Assembly: GCF_024357955.1 (NCBI RefSeq)
Contig: NZ_JANEYT010000022.1
Location: 1-64,000 of the forward strand
Origin: Photobacterium pectinilyticum
GTDB taxonomy: Bacteria > Pseudomonadota > Gammaproteobacteria > Enterobacterales > Vibrionaceae
DNA length: 64,000 bases
Reading direction: 5' to 3'
Shown one piece after another: positions 54,030 through 63,635 of the stretch. Within the stretch, counting starts at the first letter, position 1, and each line of letters begins with the position of its first letter. The notes under the pieces were generated by a model. It saw only the letters and a list, made by a program, of their open reading frames with translations, was not told the origin of the DNA and searched no databases. The position numbers and the translations under genes were made by a program.

Positions 54030-55343
54030 TTAGAACTTTTTCCCCCGTTTTAGTACCCACCAAGGCGCCATACTGGACTCTTCATGGCTGCGTCGGACCA
54101 CTTCATTGATCATGGCAAAAGCGGTCAGAAGGCGCATCAGGAATTGATAAATAGGATAGAGAGGTAACCATAAAGCTGCTCTCCAATCGCTTCTTCGTTC
54201 AGAAATTAAACCGTAATACACAATAAAGAACAGCAATGAAAAGAAGAAGTAGACGAAGTACAAAAGCATGCAAAGTGCCAGTACAAAAGCCAATGGATAG
54301 CTAATAACGATATATACTGTATATCCAGCAACAATGATGGGGAGTAATACGTTTTGTATGACACCGTATGCCAAGGTGAAAATAAAGTTCCCCCAGCCCA
54401 GTAAAGATGGTGATAGCCCATCACGATGCTTGCGCAGAAAAAGAAACAGAAGGTCCCCGTCCCACCTTAGGCGCTGCATAATCAACCCTTTCAAGGTGTC
54501 TGGTACATCGGTATGGCCAACCGCATGGGGCGTGAAATCCAGCTTATAGGTGGGGTAGCGCACCTTATATTGTTTTAGGCGCACGGTCAGATCGAGATCT
54601 TCGGCTGTGTGGGTGTCCCACCCTCCAACCTGCTTCAGTAAGTGGGTTCTAAATGTACCAAAAGCACCGGAAATGTTATTTAACACCCCCCAGTTTGCCA
54701 TTCCTGTTTTCCCTGCCTGCATTGATAGCATATATTCCAATGATTGCATCCGAGTAAGGAGATTTGCGGTGTGGTTTCGTACTCGCAAAGCGCCACCGCA
54801 GGCTAGTGTTTGAGGAGATGAAAACACTCGAGCCATGTTATACGCCATGTCGTTATCAAATGAGGTATCACCATCAACGTTGATCACAAGTTGGCCTTTT
54901 GCCATCGCTAGGCCTGCGTTGAGGGTGGAGACTCGCCCACCGCGTTGCCATTTAGGGATAACGGAAATTTGTCGGTTATTTCTTTTGATATGATGTTGTT
55001 TACTTCGAATAGCGGCAAGATAGGTATCATGATTTTGGCTTGCTCCATCAACCACAGCCAATATCTCAATGTGTCCCGGATAGATTTGCTCGACTAAGGT
55101 ATCGATAGTGATTTGAATGGCATCTCCTTCACCATAGCAGGTAATAATGAAACTGATGCTGGGGAAGTGTGAAGGGGCAGGTGGTGGTTGCTGGAAAGCC
55201 CAACGGAAAATACCCGTGATGACTAATAGGTAGAGTGGTAATTCAACGATGAGTAACATTGGAAAGAGCAGAAGCCATACTTCATGATTATTTTGCAAGA
55301 CGAGAAATAAATACTCTAAGACATTCAAACTATCTGGCAGCAT
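54030..55343 (-). CDS. Processive GT2 glycosyltransferase, probable exopolysaccharide synthase
   Basis: A 437-residue membrane GT2. Two N-terminal helices lead into the catalytic domain. Its acidic motifs are VVDGASQNHD (first), NVDGDTSFDND (DxD) and HTAEDLDLTVRLKQY (TED-like), and QRLRWDGDLLFL replaces the Q(Q/R)xRW motif. Several C-terminal helices follow. The plan is that of cellulose, PNAG or mixed-glucan synthases without a PilZ domain. Its start overlaps the end of the upstream zinc-ribbon gene by 14 bases. The polymer cannot be told from sequence. Confidence 0.88.
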   Translation of the reverse strand: MLPDSLNVLEYLFLVLQNNHEVWLLLFPMLLIVELPLYLLVITGIFRWAFQQPPPAPSHFPSISFIITCYGEGDAIQITIDTLVEQIYPGHIEILAVVDGASQNHDTYLAAIRSKQHHIKRNNRQISVIPKWQRGGRVSTLNAGLAMAKGQLVINVDGDTSFDNDMAYNMARVFSSPQTLACGGALRVRNHTANLLTRMQSLEYMLSMQAGKTGMANWGVLNNISGAFGTFRTHLLKQVGGWDTHTAEDLDLTVRLKQYKVRYPTYKLDFTPHAVGHTDVPDTLKGLIMQRLRWDGDLLFLFLRKHRDGLSPSLLGWGNFIFTLAYGVIQNVLLPIIVAGYTVYIVISYPLAFVLALCMLLYFVYFFFSLLFFIVYYGLISERRSDWRAALWLPLYPIYQFLMRLLTAFAMINEVVRRSHEESSMAPWWVLKRGKKF

Positions 55344-56703
55344 AGATATTACCTATGGTTTCAGCCAGCCATACCTTAACGCCTTCGTTGATGGTTGGGT
55401 CTGGTATTTTTACCGCAGAGACATGTAATACGAATTGTTCTTCTTCGATCAGGCTGCTGAGCTGTTCTATTTTCTTTTGCAGTACGGAGATGCTGGTCAT
55501 TTTCGTTTTGGGCATGAGTACCAGTAGGACATCTTGTTTGTATTGACAGCAGATATCGGTATCGCGAAATAGGCCGTTAAGCCGGACTGTGATTTGATCG
55601 AGTAAGGCAAACATTTTGCTATCACCATACAGGCTGCTGTACTCCTCTAGCCTAGGCAGGTACATGCTTAGCAGTAGGTGCTCTTCATCGTGTCTCAGTG
55701 CGACCTTGTTGAGCCACAGTAAGATGTTTTCAAAATAGCCGGCATCGACTTTTCCTTTGATGGATAACTCTGGTGCTTGTAATACTTTTCCATGCTGGTA
55801 AACATACTCTCCGAGCTGCCCCAGTTTAAGCTGGTGAATTTTTTGGACAATAAGCTCTGCCGTTTCAGTTTGCGTTTCACAATTCAAACAGTTGCTTATT
55901 GTTTCTGGTTCAACAAACAAATGGAAGCAGGAGCGACATATGTGTGTTTCTAATGGCCGATCGTAGTCCACACCAATATGCCGTAGCTGGGTTAAACAAT
56001 TAGGGCATTCTAGTTTCCCTTTGCGCAGGAAGCTTTGTTGGTCGCCAACGTGTCCACAAGTAAAGCAGTGCAATGAGGTTTGTACGTCGATATCGATGCT
56101 TTTGCAGTTTGGACATACTTCTACGTAGTTGAGGTGCCCGCTATTGCATTGTTTACAAACCCGAATACGGTCAACCAGTTTTTCTGGTTCAAGCATTTCT
56201 CGGTTTACTTCGGAAAGCACATAACGGTAGGTTGAGTAAAGTTCTGGGTATAAGGCTTCGATAATAGGGTATTGGTAGATGCCCAAATAATTGAGTTGTT
56301 TAAAAGGTGTCACTCGTCGTGTGCGTTGAATGCCCAACCAACCTGTGAGCGGATCAATTTGCTCGATGTTAGAGAGTTTGTTGAGTCTGTGGTTAATTTC
56401 AAGCCAATAGTTATAGGCTGTCTGTTCATTGAAAACACCATCGCAGAGACAGTCAGAATAGTGGTTGGTGTGGGTGACATACATTGCCCAAGACCATACT
56501 TTTTGATGAGAGAATATAGAGACCAACATATGGCTCTGTTCTTCGGGATCATCTAGATTGACGCACAATATACCTCCCCAGATGTCGGGCAGGTCATCTA
56601 CGCAGTGAACTTGTTTTACATTTTTGAAGTGAACGGCCTTTGGTGGATCTCGACCGAGCCAATATAAATTGTTATCAATGGGGTACATGCTATTCGCCCC
56701 CAC
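55330..56703 (-). CDS. Zinc-ribbon (TackOD1-like) protein with degenerate GGDEF end
   Basis: A 457-residue protein with no membrane segment. Residues about 205-310 hold an array of CxxC pairs (CKQC, CPNC, CFTC, CPNC, CRSC, CLNC), enough for three or so zinc ribbons. This resembles the TackOD1 output domain. The C-terminal 130 residues look like a GGDEF fold (MYLPRLEEYSSLYGDSKMFALLDQ) but have no GGDEF motif. It lies between lapB and the GT2 gene, overlapping both by 14 bases. A cytoplasmic sensor or regulator of the GT2 step is the likeliest role. Confidence 0.65.
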   Translation of the reverse strand: MGANSMYPIDNNLYWLGRDPPKAVHFKNVKQVHCVDDLPDIWGGILCVNLDDPEEQSHMLVSIFSHQKVWSWAMYVTHTNHYSDCLCDGVFNEQTAYNYWLEINHRLNKLSNIEQIDPLTGWLGIQRTRRVTPFKQLNYLGIYQYPIIEALYPELYSTYRYVLSEVNREMLEPEKLVDRIRVCKQCNSGHLNYVEVCPNCKSIDIDVQTSLHCFTCGHVGDQQSFLRKGKLECPNCLTQLRHIGVDYDRPLETHICRSCFHLFVEPETISNCLNCETQTETAELIVQKIHQLKLGQLGEYVYQHGKVLQAPELSIKGKVDAGYFENILLWLNKVALRHDEEHLLLSMYLPRLEEYSSLYGDSKMFALLDQITVRLNGLFRDTDICCQYKQDVLLVLMPKTKMTSISVLQKKIEQLSSLIEEEQFVLHVSAVKIPDPTINEGVKVWLAETIGNIYAAR

Positions 56704-58903
56704 TCTTAAGTTTGTTCAAGACCGCTTCTTTATCCCCATCGGCAATCACATGTCCTTGCTCCAGCACAATTAGCCGGTCAATACATTCCAGCATGCTGGT
56801 TTTGTGGGTAAACAAAATCAGAGTATGTTGGTCATTTAATGACTTTAGGGTTTGCTTGAGATGTTGCTCCGAGCGGTTGTCCATCTGGCTGGTGGGCTCA
56901 TCGAAGATAAGTAGCTTGGGTTGGTTGAGCAGTGCACGGGCAATGGTGATCGTTTGTTTTTGCCCACCTGATAAGTATTGCCCTCCTTCCCCTACTTGGC
57001 GGTTAAGCCCTGAGGCCTCCTGTTGGGTAAACAGGTGGACACCGGCTTGGTGGCAGGCGAGGTTAATTTCATCGTCGCTAGCCTGTGGCGAACCGAGAGT
57101 TATGTTGTCGCGAATAGAACCGAAAAACAAGGCATTGTCTTGAGGAACACAGCCGATTTGCTGGCGCAGCGTATGGGGGTGATATTGATTGATATTGGTG
57201 TTATCAAAGCGGATGGATCCCGAGCTAGGTTGATATAATCCCATTAATAGGCGTAGGAGCGTGGTTTTCCCCGAGCCTATTTTTCCGATAATCGCCACTT
57301 TTTCCCCAGGCTTGATGGTGAGGGAGACGGACTTCAGTGCAGCCGTCTCGGCATTTGGGTAACTGAACGTGAGGTTGTCACACGTGATATTGCCACTTAA
57401 AGGCTGGGTATTATCTGTTTGCTGGCTTGGCCGAGTCTCATCTGGCATCGCCATAATATCACTCAAGATAGCAATGGCTGATTTGGCCTGGTGGTAGCGG
57501 GTGGACAATTGTGACAACTGGATCATTGGCCCGATAGCTCGGCTAGTCAACATGGAGACGGCGATCAAGCCACCGACCGTCAACTGTCCTGCCGCAATCA
57601 AGTAAACACCGAAGATAATCACCCCCACCGATACGCACTGTTGGGTCAGTCCAGCAAGATTATGTACCGAGTCGGTTAGGCGGCGTGATTTAACACCCCA
57701 GTTGGCCATATGGGCGACGGCTTGCTCCCAACGGTGCTGATATTGAGGCTGGCTGTTGAACAGTTTGACGGTCTCAAGTCCTGCGACACTTTCGACCAAG
57801 TTAGCGTGTTTTTGTGCCGCGAGTTGTGAGCCTTCCTCAATCGCTTTTCGCAGTGGTCGTTGTATCAGTAAGCTGTAGAGTATTAGCAGGGTTATGGCTA
57901 TGAGTGGAATGGTGACCAGTGGGCCAGCAATGGTGTAGATCACCAATAAAAACAGCAGTGCAAAGGGGAGATCAATCAAGGAAGCGATGGTGGCGGAGGT
58001 AAAGAACTCCCTGACCGACTCAAACTCCTGCAAGTGGCGGGTGAATGCGCCTACAGACGGCGGTCGTGCGGCGAGCTTCAGCCCCATGACCTTGCGGTAA
58101 ATATCAGCAGACAGCAGGACGTCTGATTTCTTGCTGGCGATATCGATAAAATAGCTGCGCAGGTATTTCAGCACCACGTCAAAGCCAAAAATAATGACCA
58201 TACCGCTGGTGAGCACCCACAAGGTATCAAAAGCCTGATTGGGAACGACTTTGTCGTAAATCAGCCGCGTAAAAAGCGGAATGGCCAACGCAAAGATGTT
58301 GAGTAAGGCTGAGGCGATAAGTACGTCACGGTACAGGGATTTAGATTGCCACAGTGTTTGCCAGAACCATGCTTGGCTAGCACCCGATACACTGCGGGGG
58401 GGGATTGGACCTGAAGTTTGGCTGGGGTTCGCACTGGCCGACGTTGCCGCTTGCTGGCTTCGGGCGTCGAATTGAAACGGGAGTTTTAGTAAAAACACTC
58501 GGTTAAGAAATTGTTGCTCTAGTTCATCAAAACTGACCCAGGTTTTATCCGCTTCGGTGCTTTCAGCGACTGTCGTTTCAGTCTCAGTAGCGCTAGCATC
58601 TTTCATCAAATTGCAGGGAAGGGCAATTTCAGCCCGTTGCTTTTCCTGATCGATATCGAGCAACACACAGGCCTGATTGCTGTCGAGCAGGGCTATTACC
58701 GGTAATAGAAGCGGCGAGAGTTGGGGCAGGCTAAGGGGCGCTTCTTCAGCTTGAAAACCTGCATTGTGGGCCGCTCTTGGTAGTAAGTGTGGTGAAAGCA
58801 GACCGTCTTGCAACGGCAGTCCCTCCAACAGGCTTTTCACTGAGCGTGGGTGGCCGTAATGTTGGCAGAGGTAGTGTAAGGCATTAAGAAGCGGATCAGC
58901 CAT
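56690..58903 (-). CDS. lapB: Type I secretion ABC transporter, LapB type
   Basis: A 737-residue ABC exporter. The N-terminal 140 residues are a C39-like domain without the catalytic Cys (YLCQHYGHPRS), as in LapB/RTX exporters. Six helices follow, then the nucleotide-binding domain: Walker A GKIGSGKTTLL, signature LSGGQKQTITIARAL, Walker B LLIFDEPTSQMD. A Ser/Thr-rich insert at about residue 120-170 is unusual. It would move a large adhesin with LapC and LapE. It overlaps lapD by eight bases. Confidence 0.9.
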   Translation of the reverse strand: MADPLLNALHYLCQHYGHPRSVKSLLEGLPLQDGLLSPHLLPRAAHNAGFQAEEAPLSLPQLSPLLLPVIALLDSNQACVLLDIDQEKQRAEIALPCNLMKDASATETETTVAESTEADKTWVSFDELEQQFLNRVFLLKLPFQFDARSQQAATSASANPSQTSGPIPPRSVSGASQAWFWQTLWQSKSLYRDVLIASALLNIFALAIPLFTRLIYDKVVPNQAFDTLWVLTSGMVIIFGFDVVLKYLRSYFIDIASKKSDVLLSADIYRKVMGLKLAARPPSVGAFTRHLQEFESVREFFTSATIASLIDLPFALLFLLVIYTIAGPLVTIPLIAITLLILYSLLIQRPLRKAIEEGSQLAAQKHANLVESVAGLETVKLFNSQPQYQHRWEQAVAHMANWGVKSRRLTDSVHNLAGLTQQCVSVGVIIFGVYLIAAGQLTVGGLIAVSMLTSRAIGPMIQLSQLSTRYHQAKSAIAILSDIMAMPDETRPSQQTDNTQPLSGNITCDNLTFSYPNAETAALKSVSLTIKPGEKVAIIGKIGSGKTTLLRLLMGLYQPSSGSIRFDNTNINQYHPHTLRQQIGCVPQDNALFFGSIRDNITLGSPQASDDEINLACHQAGVHLFTQQEASGLNRQVGEGGQYLSGGQKQTITIARALLNQPKLLIFDEPTSQMDNRSEQHLKQTLKSLNDQHTLILFTHKTSMLECIDRLIVLEQGHVIADGDKEAVLNKLKSGGE

Positions 58904-60905
58904 GGTTTACCTCCTTCTGATTGGTAATGTAGTGCCCTTGGAAACCCATAATTCCCAACGTTTTTAGTGCCTGATATTGAGGTTGATGCTCCACCCGGGT
59001 GGCAATGGTTTTGATAGAGCGGTGATGGGCTGTTTGGAGCAGCGCGCGGAGTGCATCTTGCTGGATATCATCGGTTGGCTGGCGGGTAAAATCGGTGTCG
59101 ATTTTGACGTACAGGGGCTGGAATTGGCGTAAATAGCCCACTGAGTCGAAATGGTGGCCAAAATGATCAATACCATAAGTAAAACAGTGTTTGTCGAGAA
59201 CCATGCACAGCAATCGAGTTTGTGCATTGTTGTCGATAAAGGCGATCTCTGGTAGTTCGAAGATCAGCTGCTGGCTGACGACCGGGTGTTCGGCCAAGAA
59301 GCTATCTAGCCATTGGATGAATTCAGTATCGGCGATCGAGGTTGGGGCGATATTGATCGCCAGAAAAGTCTGGTGCAATGACAGATAGTGAACGGCTTTT
59401 TGGATAATATGGCGATCCAATTTTGCCGTCTGCTTCAGGGCATTCAGTGCTGGAATAAACAGGTGAGCTGAATAGCAATGCTCATGGTGCTTGAGTACTG
59501 CGAACACTTCTTGGTGAACTGGGTGTTGCAGGTTGTCTCTGACCATTTGAAAGGACAAGGTAATATTGTCATTTTCAATCGCGGACAGGCATAGATCTAG
59601 CCATTGTTGCTTTCCCCACAGTAGATGTTCGGGTTGATGCATTTGTTGCTGCTGTTCTGCATCAGGCAGGAGAGCACCTTTGTGCAACTGACCATTTTGA
59701 TGGTGAATAACCGCAAACCGATAGGGGTTGTGTTGGGCTTTGGACAGTACGTTATCACACTGTGCCAATAGAGCGGATACATTCAATGAACTTTGGACGT
59801 GTTTGATAATAACGCCGCCATAGACGGGGTGGCGGCCGTCAGGAGAGCAACCGGCTTGGATGTGGTTAAGCTGATCAAGTAGATTCCGCATTGCGCTGCT
59901 GCTTTGATCCTGGTCGATAGGGGCCGCATTTTCTGTCTGAATAATAATAAATTCACTGTGGCTCAACCGCCCCAGCCTTTCTGATTCTGAAGCCGAACTT
60001 TTTAAGTGGTGGCCCACTTTTTCGGCTAACTGGGCTGCCCGTTGGTACTCTTTTTTCCCCCTTAACCAGCTGATTGCTTCCAATTTAACAATGACAATAG
60101 CGCCAGTAGTCTCTTGTTCCAGCCAATCTTCCATGTGCAGCAGCAGTCGCCTTCGATTATTGAGTCCGGACTCTGGATCTTGATAGGCTCTTTTTCGTAG
60201 CAGGTCGGCTTCCTGGGCTTGCTGATTGAAGTGCTGTTCTATTTTGGCCGACATTTGGTTGAAAGCATGGGCTAAAGGAACGAACTCCTTGGTTGATGGC
60301 GTTGGCAGTGGCTGACCAAAATGTTTGTCAGCAATGGCATGGGCTTTTTGCTGAAATTGACTCAGAGGCTTTTTGACCAAATGATCAAGCAAGAGCTTCA
60401 ATGTCAATACACCAACAACAAAGCCGATGATGAAGGTTGTCAGTAGCTGCCAGCTGCTTTGCCAAAGTTTGCTATAGGCCAACGCCGGAGAACTGGTTAC
60501 CGTGATTTTTCCATACTGTAGCCAGCCACTCGTCAACGTATCCTGACGGGTGACGGGAGAAATATTGACCCAATGTTGAAACCAGTGTGGAGCATCGCTT
60601 GGCTGGACAGGGTAGGCCCGTTCAATGAGAGTATTGTTTTCCAGCAGTTGCAGGGAGACTTTTTGATACAGGCTGCCGTCGAACATGGCGTTGATTACCG
60701 ACTCGATGGCGACAGTATCGTCTTGTTCAACGTAAGGGGAAATAGCCAGGCCGACAGCATGGATAGCGTTGTCTATTTCTATGGTCTGTTGTTCAACCAA
60801 GTAATCGTGCGTGGTGGTAAATTGGCTGAAGGCCGTACCTGCCAGCAACAGCAAGAACAACAGGCTTAACCCTAAAAACAATTGGCGATAGAGTGACATA
60901 TTCAT
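58896..60905 (-). CDS. lapD: LapD-like c-di-GMP receptor
   Basis: A 669-residue inner-membrane protein. An N-terminal helix, periplasmic LapD/MoxY-type domain (residues about 30-145) and second helix are followed by HAMP, then degenerate GGDEF (LGRLSHSEFIII) and degenerate EAL (HQEVFAVLKHHE in place of the EALLR motif) domains. This is the LapD architecture: it senses c-di-GMP inside and sequesters the protease LapG outside. The neighbouring lapG confirms it. Starts at MNMSLYRQLF, with the ATG at 60905 or 60899. Confidence 0.92.
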   Translation of the reverse strand: MNMSLYRQLFLGLSLLFLLLLAGTAFSQFTTTHDYLVEQQTIEIDNAIHAVGLAISPYVEQDDTVAIESVINAMFDGSLYQKVSLQLLENNTLIERAYPVQPSDAPHWFQHWVNISPVTRQDTLTSGWLQYGKITVTSSPALAYSKLWQSSWQLLTTFIIGFVVGVLTLKLLLDHLVKKPLSQFQQKAHAIADKHFGQPLPTPSTKEFVPLAHAFNQMSAKIEQHFNQQAQEADLLRKRAYQDPESGLNNRRRLLLHMEDWLEQETTGAIVIVKLEAISWLRGKKEYQRAAQLAEKVGHHLKSSASESERLGRLSHSEFIIIQTENAAPIDQDQSSSAMRNLLDQLNHIQAGCSPDGRHPVYGGVIIKHVQSSLNVSALLAQCDNVLSKAQHNPYRFAVIHHQNGQLHKGALLPDAEQQQQMHQPEHLLWGKQQWLDLCLSAIENDNITLSFQMVRDNLQHPVHQEVFAVLKHHEHCYSAHLFIPALNALKQTAKLDRHIIQKAVHYLSLHQTFLAINIAPTSIADTEFIQWLDSFLAEHPVVSQQLIFELPEIAFIDNNAQTRLLCMVLDKHCFTYGIDHFGHHFDSVGYLRQFQPLYVKIDTDFTRQPTDDIQQDALRALLQTAHHRSIKTIATRVEHQPQYQALKTLGIMGFQGHYITNQKEVNHG

Positions 60906-60915
60906 TCATTGCCTC

Positions 60916-61641
60916 CTATTCGCCATCTAGCCGCAAAACGGGCTTGGCAAACTGATGGTGCAGTACTCGCTGCTGCAAGGACTGCCAGTGTTTGATTCGG
61001 CTGGTATCACCGACCAGTTGACCTTGTCCTCGCTGTTTCATCAGCCATAGTTTGTTACCGTTAAAGCTATAGATAGGCTGAAGATCAGGCCGTTGGCTAG
61101 CTTGTAAAATGTCTGGGCTGAGGTTGTCGAGCAATAAGGGCACAGCATTGGACGTGGGATAATAAGCCAATACCATGTGGAACTGGTTCAGGGTAAGCGC
61201 TTTGACATAAATCAGGCGCAGTTTTTCATCATTCACCCCTAGCTCGCGTAACGACATATACTTGGCAATGCTGAACTCTTCGCAGTCACCTGCTCCGGCT
61301 CCCAAGAATTCTAAGGGGGTCGCCCAGTAATCGTCTTTTCCCCAGATCTCGATATCATCGAGAAACTGCATTTGGTTAAGGAAATCATTAACTTGTTTGA
61401 GTTGGGTAAGCTCGTCTTGTTGCTTAAGGTTTTTCAACAGCTGCCACCAAGCCGTAACTCTCATTGCCGCTTGTTTGCTGTATGTACGTTCGATGCGTTT
61501 CACGATCTCTTTTTCTTCGGCACTCAACGGATCTGAACCGATATGGTATTGCTCGGCAGCGACATCTGACGGGTTAAACCAACCAGTGCTAAGCAATAGC
61601 GAGATCAATAGCATCCGAATCTCCTTCGTTGAAAGTGTCAT
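60916..61641 (-). CDS. lapG: LapG-like periplasmic cysteine protease
   Basis: A 241-residue transglutaminase-like (BTLCP) protease. A signal sequence is followed by the catalytic triad: Cys in GAGAGDCEEFSIAKY, His in NQFHMVLAYY and Asp in LLLDNLSPD. WATPLEFLG is characteristic. LapG cuts the N-terminal retention module of the LapA-type adhesin when c-di-GMP is low. It is 10 bp upstream of lapD and 6 bp downstream of the OmpA-like lipoprotein gene. Confidence 0.93.
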   Translation of the reverse strand: MTLSTKEIRMLLISLLLSTGWFNPSDVAAEQYHIGSDPLSAEEKEIVKRIERTYSKQAAMRVTAWWQLLKNLKQQDELTQLKQVNDFLNQMQFLDDIEIWGKDDYWATPLEFLGAGAGDCEEFSIAKYMSLRELGVNDEKLRLIYVKALTLNQFHMVLAYYPTSNAVPLLLDNLSPDILQASQRPDLQPIYSFNGNKLWLMKQRGQGQLVGDTSRIKHWQSLQQRVLHHQFAKPVLRLDGE

Positions 61642-61647
61642 AGACAG

Positions 61648-62268
61648 CTAGTCGGCGCGTAGCGAAAAAATGGTCCACTCTTCCAAAACGTTCCCCTTTT
61701 CTCCCCGTACTCGGGCAGTAACCCGTCGGCTTAATGCGTTCGATTGCTCTTTTGTGCTGGCTGCGACAGGTTCAGTGTCACCAAAACCAAGGGTTTTAAT
61801 TCGGCTCGGGCTGACACCGTAGTCGATAAGCTGTTGGCGGACCACTTTGGCTCGGCGCTTTGATAAGTCGAGGTTGTATTCAGATGCCCCTACTTGGCTG
61901 GCGTAGCCTTTAAGCTCGATCCTTGCCTCTGCGTAAGTCGCCAGAAAGTCAGCCATGCGTTTTATTTGCGATAAAAAGTTATCAGGAATCACGGTGGAAT
62001 CATTGGCGAACAAGATATGCAGATCATTCGATTCAGACCGCTCAACAAAGCTTGGGCAGCCGTTGTTATCGACAATGGCGGAATATGGGGTGCCTGGACA
62101 TTTGTCACGGGCGTTGATTACGCCGTCAGCATCATCATCTAATAAGTCCCGTGATTGGTCGGCAATTGGAGGTGCATCGGCTTCTGTTGAGCAGCCTGAT
62201 AACGTGAGCAATGCAAGCACCCAGGCTAGCGGTAACCACAATAGCGGTTTGGTGCAGAGTTTTATCAT
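61648..62268 (-). CDS. OmpA-family lipoprotein of the Lap cluster
   Basis: A 206-residue lipoprotein. The signal ends in the lipobox LSGC. A short thrombospondin type 3-like calcium repeat (DDDADGVINARDKCPGTP) precedes the OmpA C-terminal peptidoglycan-binding domain (IELKGYASQVGASEYNLDLS, RRVTARVRG). It should tie the outer membrane to peptidoglycan near the secretion pore. The ATG at 62268 has AGGGGGAACC before it; the longer frame to 62298 overlaps lapE and is rejected. Confidence 0.87.
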   Translation of the reverse strand: MIKLCTKPLLWLPLAWVLALLTLSGCSTEADAPPIADQSRDLLDDDADGVINARDKCPGTPYSAIVDNNGCPSFVERSESNDLHILFANDSTVIPDNFLSQIKRMADFLATYAEARIELKGYASQVGASEYNLDLSKRRAKVVRQQLIDYGVSPSRIKTLGFGDTEPVAASTKEQSNALSRRVTARVRGEKGNVLEEWTIFSLRAD

Positions 62269-62276
62269 GGTTCCCC

Positions 62277-63614
62277 CTAGCGTACCGATTCCGACCACTG
62301 ATTAGGTACATCGACCCGCATTTCTTCCAGTAACAGCCCGGTTGAATTCAGTACCCGGTATTTGACTAGGATCCCGGCATAGTGTGCGTCTAGGTATGCC
62401 TTTCTCGCCTCAAATAACTCATTTTCAGTATTGAGGACATCCAGCAGGGTACGTTTACCGATCCTGAATTGTTTTTCATAGGCAATAACTGTGCGAGCCG
62501 AGGCATCGACATGCTTTTGCAGGTAAAGGATCTGGTTTAATGCTAGCTCCATTCCGCTCCAGGCCAGCCGAGTGCTTTCTTCCAGTAAACGGTATGCACG
62601 GTCGCGTACATCTTTCGATTGGTTCAACTGGTAGGCGGCACGGCGACTTTCGGCCAAATCCGAGCCGCCGTTGTACAGGTTGTACTCCATCTTTAGCATG
62701 GCCTTGAATTCATCGGTATGGCCCGGTGTTCCATCGATATCCTCTCCCCATTCTTGGGACGCTTCGATAGAGAAGGTGGGATAAAAACCCCCTTTGGCTT
62801 GTTTGTATTGGTAATTCGCCGCATCGATATCATTTCGGGCAACGTACAATACAGGGTTTTTATCTTTGGCTTCGCTGATTGCATTTTCAAGTGAGGTAGG
62901 AATATAGTTTTGATCAACCTCTGGCTTTTCTAGATTTACTGGGGGGCTGCCGACCTCGCGATAGAACTCGGTGATCTTATCTTGCAGGTTGTTCTCAGCC
63001 GCAATGAGGTTGGATCGTGACCGGGCTAGTCGCCCTTCTATCTGGGCTAAGTCGGCGGTGGAGCCAATACCAGAGTCGGTTCGCTTTTTGATGTCGGTAA
63101 AGATTCGCTGGTGGACTGCGAAGTTTGTTTGCGACAAAGCCAGTACTTCCTGGGCTTCAAGGGTGTCGAGATAAATTTCAGTGACCCGAAGGGCTTTGTC
63201 TTGGGCATCCGCCAGAAGTTGGTAGCGTTGCGCTTCGGCTTCAGCTTTGTTGCGCTGGATATCATGATAGGTAATGGATCCATCCCAAATAAGTTGGCGC
63301 AAACTGATGGTGGCATCGAGCGGTTCATAGTCCCCAGTACTGTTGGTTGTGTTGTCGTAGTCCTCGTACCCCGCAGTGGCTTCTAGATCGACAGACGGTA
63401 AGTAATCGCCGACAGAAGAGCGGGTAGACTCGTTTCGGCTCATGAACTCATTGTAAGCCCGCTTGATTTCAGGATTGGTCGCCAATGTATCAGCTACCGC
63501 CTGCTCTAACGATTGTCCGGTTGCTAAGGGAGCATAAAGTAGACTCGCTATCAGCGTGAGCTTCATCCTGCGTCGACGAAAAGATTGTAAGAATCGTTTA
63601 TGTAAAAGAATCAT
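62277..63614 (-). CDS. lapE: TolC-family outer membrane channel, LapE type
   Basis: A 445-residue TolC-like protein with a signal peptide (ending TGQS). The duplicated outer membrane efflux domain is visible (LEQAVADTLATNPEIKRAYNE early; RTVIAYEKQFRIGKRTLLDVLNTENELFEARKAYLDA late). It forms the outer-membrane exit for the Lap type I system. ATG at 63614 follows AGGGG; an internal ATG at 63566 is possible but its ribosome binding site is too close. Confidence 0.9.
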   Translation of the reverse strand: MILLHKRFLQSFRRRRMKLTLIASLLYAPLATGQSLEQAVADTLATNPEIKRAYNEFMSRNESTRSSVGDYLPSVDLEATAGYEDYDNTTNSTGDYEPLDATISLRQLIWDGSITYHDIQRNKAEAEAQRYQLLADAQDKALRVTEIYLDTLEAQEVLALSQTNFAVHQRIFTDIKKRTDSGIGSTADLAQIEGRLARSRSNLIAAENNLQDKITEFYREVGSPPVNLEKPEVDQNYIPTSLENAISEAKDKNPVLYVARNDIDAANYQYKQAKGGFYPTFSIEASQEWGEDIDGTPGHTDEFKAMLKMEYNLYNGGSDLAESRRAAYQLNQSKDVRDRAYRLLEESTRLAWSGMELALNQILYLQKHVDASARTVIAYEKQFRIGKRTLLDVLNTENELFEARKAYLDAHYAGILVKYRVLNSTGLLLEEMRVDVPNQWSESVR

Positions 63615-63635
63615 AGAAAGCAGCCCCTAAAATAA

